The notes under the pieces were generated by a model that did no database searches, was not told the DNA's origin, and was given only the letters and a program-made list of their open reading frames with translations. A program made the position numbers and the translations under genes. Of a DNA stretch of 14,411 bases, positions 14,225-14,411 are shown in pieces; the stretch's first letter is position 1, and each line of letters begins with the position of its first letter. The DNA is taken from the NCBI GenBank assembly GCA_964577295.1, contig CAZNYN010000051.1, positions 1-14,411 on the forward strand. Direction: 5' to 3'. The DNA comes from CAZNYN01 sp964577295. Its GTDB lineage: Bacteria; Synergistota; Synergistia; Synergistales; Synergistaceae.

Positions 14225-14411
14225 TAAATCTCGGTTTAGCCTTTTTCTTGTCTCCCCGCATAAGTAGAGAGCCAAAACGGAGTGTTTCCGTTTTGTGCGA
14301 ATCACTTAGTTTTTCCATCAATGCTTCAGTGCGGGGTTTAGTGTCGTTGGTTTTGGCTTTAATTCTTTAAAATCTTAAAGCCGCTGCACCCCGCACAGGA
14401 GATTTGCGGGG
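14225..14411 (-). repeat. Dispersed palindromic repeat at right edge, with 60-bp insert in inverted orientation
   Basis: 14225-14260 aligns with 242-277 and 14324-14411 with 281-368. Between them, 63 bases replace the 3 bases seen on the left (net 60). That insert is the reverse complement of the loop insert at 36-95. Its inner hairpin is CAAAACGGA (14273-14281) with TCCGTTTTG (14287-14295). Cores lie at 14254-14336 and 14389-14411, the latter cut by the window end. Confidence 0.8.

Noticed and set aside
13592..14305. 237-codon minus-strand frame
   Set aside because: It runs antisense to the well-supported sigma gene and through a terminator hairpin and repeats.

Overview
The window looks like a chromosomal stretch from an anaerobic, diderm bacterium, most plausibly a Synergistota member (Cloacibacillus/Synergistes-like). 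This is an inference. A periplasmic alpha-2-macroglobulin paired with PBP1C implies an outer membrane and periplasm. The small DUF1659, DUF2922 and YvrJ genes with strong Shine-Dalgarno sites are otherwise typical of Firmicutes and Synergistota. No rRNA, tRNA or taxon-diagnostic gene is present to settle it.

Layout. (1) Bases 1-480 and about 14225-14411 carry copies of one dispersed palindromic repeat family built on a CCCCGCA-loop-TGCGGGG hairpin; two copies hold an extra 60 bp in the loop. (2) 712-1215 encodes a protein resembling phage-type putative metallopeptidases whose HExxH motif reads RELRR; a textbook terminator follows. (3) 1321-1686 is a scar of IS3-like insertion-sequence ends, with 32-bp degenerate repeats and the first 11 codons of a transposase, closed by a GC-rich terminator. 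(4) 1795-2217 (minus) is a small exported protein. (5) 2467-10127 is the main housekeeping block: a 1766-residue alpha-2-macroglobulin with an intact CMEQ thioester, followed by penicillin-binding protein 1C. (6) 10228-10512 is a vapD gene with its own promoter. (7) On the minus strand lie a pstS-like phosphate-binding protein with a possible Pho box, and an orphan Xre-type regulator. (8) About 560 bp of AT-rich DNA precede a six-gene plus-strand cassette (12374-14015): DUF1659, DUF2922, YvrJ, a 33-residue peptide, an M15 peptidase and a sigma-70-type factor.

How the genes work together. The alpha-2-macroglobulin/PBP1C pair is a known partnership, thought to trap invading proteases in the periplasm and repair breached peptidoglycan. 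The final cassette is the best candidate for an undescribed system. Two small proteins with very strong ribosome sites are followed, past a GC-rich hairpin, by a holin-like membrane peptide, a tiny overlapping peptide, an endolysin-like peptidase and a private sigma factor. The last four appear to use GTG or TTG starts. This resembles a domesticated phage lysis or release module under its own sigma factor, but the function is not known.
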